From: Candidatus Minthomonas equi
GTDB lineage: Bacteria > Bacteroidota > Bacteroidia > Bacteroidales > UBA932
Direction: 5' to 3'
DNA: 10,533 nucleotides
Assembly (NCBI GenBank): GCA_018064575.1
Contig: JAGHUZ010000015.1
Location: 1-10,533, forward strand
Part shown: positions 7,787 through 10,533 of the stretch, piece by piece
Layout: every line of letters begins with the position of its first letter
Position numbering within the stretch: the first letter of the stretch is position 1
Position numbers and translations under genes: made by a program
Notes under the pieces: generated by a model
The model's input: only the letters and a program-made list of their open reading frames with translations
Told to the model about the DNA's origin: nothing
Databases searched by the model: none

Positions 7787-8512
7787 ATGAAATGCTTCAT
7801 TTTAGCGGCAGGTTATGCCACAAGACTCTACCCGCTTACGGAGAATTTCCCGAAACCGCTTCTTAAGGTCGGGGGCAAACCCATTTTGGACTGGCTCATA
7901 GATGACATACGCAAGAGCGGTGCAGTGGACGGATTCATCGTCATCTCCAACCACAAATTCGCACACATTTTCAAAGAATGGGCTCCTGAAGACGTTACAG
8001 TCATCGATGACGGAACATCTTCGAACGAGACCAGACTGGGGGCTGTATGCGACATCCAGTTCGCCATCGACGCCCTTGGGACTGATGACGACATTCTGGT
8101 AATAGCGGGAGACAATCTGCTTGATTTCAGTCTGGGAACATTCATCAGATATGCCCGTGAGAAAAAGGCATCGGCGATAATGAGATATTTCGAACCATCG
8201 AAAGAGAGACTCACCAAGTGCGGCGTAGTGGAAATAGATGATGATGACAGGATAATTTCTATGGAAGAAAAACCAGCCGCACCCAAAAGCCAATGGTGCT
8301 GTCCTCCGTTTTACTATTATACACGGAAAGATATCAGGAAAGTAAAAGAAGGTATCGCCGCAGGCTGCGGAACTGATGCCCCCGGTTCATTCGTTGCCTG
8401 GCTCTCCTCACAAGTGCCGGTGTATGCTATGGAAATGCCCGGAAAACGTTACGATATCGGGAACATTGACAGTTACAGAAAAATCTGCGAAACATTTGAG
8501 AACAGATTCTAA
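7787..8512 (+). CDS. Sugar-1-phosphate nucleotidyltransferase (NTP_transferase family)
   Basis: This 241-residue, single-domain protein is expected to join an NTP and a sugar-1-phosphate, giving NDP-sugar and pyrophosphate in the cytoplasm. The nucleotide-binding signature is LAAGYATRLYPLT (6-18) followed by FPKPLL (21-26), with the catalytic Arg13 and Lys23 present. The metal-binding Asp109 is in VIAGDNLLD; EEKP (160-163) and the second metal Asp223 in YDIGN complete the fold. The loop reads AGYATR rather than the more frequent GGxGTR. There is no C-terminal left-handed helix as in GlmU, so it is a minimal enzyme similar in size to the RmlA/HddC/CTP-glucose-type group. The next gene, 22 nt downstream, is a sugar kinase that could supply its substrate. 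Neither the base nor the sugar can be named from sequence; thymidylyl-, uridylyl-, guanylyl- and cytidylyltransferases all remain possible. Confidence 0.88.
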   Translation: MKCFILAAGYATRLYPLTENFPKPLLKVGGKPILDWLIDDIRKSGAVDGFIVISNHKFAHIFKEWAPEDVTVIDDGTSSNETRLGAVCDIQFAIDALGTDDDILVIAGDNLLDFSLGTFIRYAREKKASAIMRYFEPSKERLTKCGVVEIDDDDRIISMEEKPAAPKSQWCCPPFYYYTRKDIRKVKEGIAAGCGTDAPGSFVAWLSSQVPVYAMEMPGKRYDIGNIDSYRKICETFENRF

Positions 8513-8534
8513 CCATATTCAACGGAAAAACGAT

Positions 8535-9707
8535 ATGATTTGCATTGATAAATTCGAACAGATTTACAGAAAATACCCGGACTACATAGCATTCTGTCCC
8601 TACCGCGTCTGCCCCATTGGAGCCCACTCCGACCATCAGTTCGGAAAGGTCTCGGGATTCGCCATAAACAAGGGGATTCATCTGGTTTACAAAGCCAAGC
8701 AGAACGGCGTCATCGAACTGGCCTCCCTTCAGTTCGAAAAACGCGCCCAGTGGCACGTAAAGGATGTTCCAGAGACCAGATGCGGCGACTGGGCCGATTA
8801 CCTCAGAGGGGCTTCGCTGGCACTTGGAATGAAATACCCTCTCCATACGGGAATCAGCGGTGTCATAGAAGGGAGTCTGCCCATAGGAGGACTATCTTCC
8901 TCGGCCGCAGTCACCATCGTTTTCATTGCGGCGCTTTGCCGCGTGAATGATATACGTCTCTCTCAAGCGGAAATCATCGAAACAGCCCTCTATGCTGAAA
9001 AAGAATATGTCGGCGTATCCGTCGGAAAACTTGACCAAAGCTGCGAAATCTATTCAAAGATGGACCATCTGCTGTATCTTGACACTTTGGATGACAGCTA
9101 TGAACTGATTCCCCAGGCAGAAGAAATGAAAGCCTGGAAAATCGGAATATTCTTTTCAGGTCTCGAGAGAAATCTGGCCGGAAGCGGCTTCAATATGCGC
9201 GTAGATGAAGTGCGCAGTGCCGCATACGCTCTCAAGGCATACGCGGGAATGGAATACGGTAAATTCAAGGACACCTACCTTAGGGAAGTGCCGCGAGAAG
9301 TTTTCGAACAGTATAAGGAACGTCTTCCCGAGAACTGGAGGAAAAGGGCCGAACATTTCTACACAGAATACGAAAGGGTGGAAAAGGGAGCCGAAGCCTG
9401 GAGACGGGGAGACATTGAAACATACGGCCGCCTATCGACAGAATCCGGAAAATCGTCCATATACAATTGGGAAACAGGCTCACCCGAATTGAAAGCCCTC
9501 TATGAAATCATTATCCGGCAGGATGGTGTTTACGGCGGACGTTTCAGCGGAGCAGGATTCAAGGGATGCTGTATGGCACTCATTGACCCCGCCTTTGAAG
9601 AATCCATCAAGGCCAATGTCGAAAAAGAATACCTTAAGGCCTTCCCCGAAATGACCGGTCACTATCTCTACTGCGGATGCCATTCTTCTGACGGCATCGA
9701 ATTGTAA
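8535..9707 (+). CDS. GHMP-superfamily sugar kinase (galactokinase/arabinokinase-like)
   Basis: The protein has 390 residues from ATG 8535; an upstream in-frame ATG at 8376 would overlap most of the end of the preceding gene and is rejected. Three GHMP motifs are present: the sugar-binding PYRVCPIGAHSDHQFG (22-37), the phosphate loop LPIGGLSSSAAV (115-126), and the C-terminal GGRFSGAGFKGCC (334-346). Catalytic Asp167 lies in GKLDQS. It should phosphorylate the anomeric hydroxyl of a free sugar with ATP. Classical galactokinase reads IGEHTDYNGG and PLGAGLSSSA; here Glu is replaced by Ala, Tyr by His, and the loop is one residue shorter. These features recall plant L-arabinokinase (IGAHxDHQ, SSGLSSSAA), quoted from memory. 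The neighbouring nucleotidyltransferase suggests the product becomes an NDP-sugar. Calling it GalK would be unsafe. A hairpin begins one base after the stop. Confidence 0.85.
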   Translation: MICIDKFEQIYRKYPDYIAFCPYRVCPIGAHSDHQFGKVSGFAINKGIHLVYKAKQNGVIELASLQFEKRAQWHVKDVPETRCGDWADYLRGASLALGMKYPLHTGISGVIEGSLPIGGLSSSAAVTIVFIAALCRVNDIRLSQAEIIETALYAEKEYVGVSVGKLDQSCEIYSKMDHLLYLDTLDDSYELIPQAEEMKAWKIGIFFSGLERNLAGSGFNMRVDEVRSAAYALKAYAGMEYGKFKDTYLREVPREVFEQYKERLPENWRKRAEHFYTEYERVEKGAEAWRRGDIETYGRLSTESGKSSIYNWETGSPELKALYEIIIRQDGVYGGRFSGAGFKGCCMALIDPAFEESIKANVEKEYLKAFPEMTGHYLYCGCHSSDGIEL

Positions 9708-9708
9708 A

Positions 9709-9749
9709 GAAGACTGCCGGCACATTATAAAAATATGTCGGCAGTCTTC
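9709..9749. terminator. Convergent intergenic hairpin, likely bidirectional terminator
   Basis: The arms GAAGACTGCCG (9709-9719) and CGGCAGTCTTC (9739-9749) are a perfect 11-bp inverted repeat around a 19-nt A/T-rich loop. ACAT in the loop can pair with ATGT across a 2-nt bulge and extend the stem. It starts one base after the kinase stop and ends 24 nt from the PNPase stop, so it can serve both converging genes. T-runs are weak: TCTTCTTTA follows on the minus strand and TCTTCAATTATTTC on the plus strand. Confidence 0.7.
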
Positions 9750-9773
9750 AATTATTTCACGAAATGCGGATGC

Positions 9774-10533
9774 TTACTCCTGAGCAGGTTCATCGTGATG
9801 CTCAGCCCGATGTTCACGATGTTCGCCATCGCGGCGCGGGCCTCTCCTGTCTCCGTCACGGCGGGGGCCTCTGCGTTCTCCGTCACGACGGGGACCGCGG
9901 TCACCACCTTCGAAACGGGGTTTGCGTTCACGTTCCACCCATCCTTCGGGTTTTTCCATCAATGCCCTGCGGGAAAGCCGCATCTTACCTGATTTTTCAT
10001 CGATTTCAAGAAGTTTGACATCCAATTCGTCGCCTACGGCAAGAACATCCTCTACCTTATCGACCTTCTTGTAATCCAGTTCGGAAATGTGAAGAAGACC
10101 TTCCTTTCCGGGAAGAATTTCCACAAATGCTCCGAATTCAAGGATAGAAACTACCTTACCGTGGTAAGTTTCACCGACTTCGGGAACAGTGGTAATAGCT
10201 TTGATTCGCGCCAGAGCTGCATCCATACACTCTTTGTTCTCACCGAAGATATCGATGACACCCTTGTTATCCACCTCTGTGATGGTAATGGTGGTATTGG
10301 TGGTCTTCTGGATTTCCTGAATAACTTTTCCTCCCGTTCCGATAACGGCTCCGATGAATTCACCGGGGATGGTAATCTGAACCAGACGGGGAACGTTGGG
10401 TTTGAAGTCTTCGCGCGGTTCGCTGATGGTCTTCATCATCTCTCCCATAATATGTTCGCGGCCTGCCTTGGCCTGAGCTAATGCCTGTTCGAGAATTTCG
10501 TAAGGAAGCCCGTCAACCTTGATATCCATCTGA
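9774..10533 (-). CDS. pnp: Polynucleotide phosphorylase (PNPase), C-terminal part; 5' end outside window
   Basis: About 252 C-terminal residues are present. The frame is open through the right edge (…QMDIKVDGLPYEIL), where family members continue into the second RNase PH core, so the Met at 10529 is internal. Numbering from that Met: the core ends at about 45; a KH domain follows (RLVQITIPGEFIGAVIGTGG, GxxG loop 64-67, to about 112); then an S1 RNA-binding domain (about 118-190, GKVVSILEFGAFVEILPGKE and GLLHISEL). The tail from about 200 is basic and Arg/Gly/Asp-rich, with three 9-residue repeats, ending HHDEPAQE. PNPase degrades RNA 3' to 5' by phosphorolysis and can add 3' tails. KH and S1 grip RNA; the disordered basic tail may add RNA or protein contacts (inference). 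It converges on the kinase gene and appears unrelated to it in function. Confidence 0.95.
   Translation of the reverse strand, partial: QMDIKVDGLPYEILEQALAQAKAGREHIMGEMMKTISEPREDFKPNVPRLVQITIPGEFIGAVIGTGGKVIQEIQKTTNTTITITEVDNKGVIDIFGENKECMDAALARIKAITTVPEVGETYHGKVVSILEFGAFVEILPGKEGLLHISELDYKKVDKVEDVLAVGDELDVKLLEIDEKSGKMRLSRRALMEKPEGWVERERKPRFEGGDRGPRRDGERRGPRRDGDRRGPRRDGEHREHRAEHHDEPAQE
9819..9899 (-). repeat. Three tandem 27-bp coding repeats in the PNPase tail
   Basis: Three in-frame 27-nt units encode RGPRRDGER, RGPRRDGDR and RGPRRDGEH, followed by a decayed unit, REHRAEHHD. Only the eighth and ninth residues vary among the first three. Such short in-frame repeats can expand or contract by slippage without disrupting the enzyme core. 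Confidence 0.8.

Noticed and set aside
7802..8293. Two long minus-strand frames (163 and 152 codons) inside the nucleotidyltransferase
   Set aside because: The plus strand has all the catalytic motifs of the NTP_transferase family; the opposite frames are compositional shadows.
8376..8534. 53-codon N-terminal extension of the kinase frame
   Set aside because: It overlaps the nucleotidyltransferase coding region in another frame. Homology to GHMP kinases begins just after ATG 8535, which sits at a normal operon spacing of 22 nt.
1..10533. Search for CRISPR arrays, tRNA/rRNA genes, insertion sequences, att sites, phage genes or a defence system
   Set aside because: By eye I found no regularly spaced repeats, tRNA-like cloverleaf, transposase or integrase motifs, or defence-type domains. 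All long open frames belong to efflux, lipase, sugar-activation or RNA-decay genes.

Overview
The window looks like a chromosomal segment from a Bacteroidota species, probably order Bacteroidales. The support is indirect: a tripartite RND efflux operon with a non-lipidated TolC-type channel, a patatin protein with a POTRA/outer-membrane-barrel extension, a PNPase with an Arg/Gly-rich tail, weak or absent Shine-Dalgarno sequences, and TAnnTTTG-like promoter boxes. By eye the base composition is moderate (roughly 45-50% GC) and even, and I see no mobile element, tRNA, rRNA, CRISPR array or integration scar. Genus cannot be assigned from this sequence alone.

Left block, 1-7733, minus strand: five tightly packed genes that read as one operon. 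In transcription order they are a small Cys-rich C_GCAxxG_C_C family protein (7733-7260), a periplasmic adaptor/membrane fusion protein (7246-6152), an RND inner-membrane pump (6148-2981), a TolC-family outer-membrane channel (2968-1577), and a patatin-like phospholipase with POTRA and the start of an outer-membrane barrel. The last gene starts inside the channel's stop codon and runs off the left edge. Gaps are 13, 3, 12 and -1 nt. The three middle genes should build a complete inner-to-outer-membrane efflux system; the first and last are unusual passengers. No transcriptional regulator is visible inside the operon.

Right-centre block, 7787-9707, plus strand: a divergent two-gene unit made of a sugar-1-phosphate nucleotidyltransferase and a GHMP-superfamily sugar kinase. 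Together they could turn a free sugar into sugar-1-phosphate and then an NDP-sugar. The kinase motifs look more like plant-type arabinokinase than classical GalK, so the sugar is an open question. A 53-bp intergenic region (7734-7786) separates this unit from the efflux operon and must hold both promoters.

Right edge, 9774-10533, minus strand: the C-terminal third of polynucleotide phosphorylase (end of the core, KH and S1 domains, and a basic tail with three 9-residue repeats). It converges on the kinase gene, and a perfect 11-bp hairpin lies in the 66-bp gap between them.

No stretch over 300 bases lacks a gene. The 1.6-kb patatin frame at the left edge is open throughout (525 codons) and was translated by hand; it ends at the window boundary without a stop codon.
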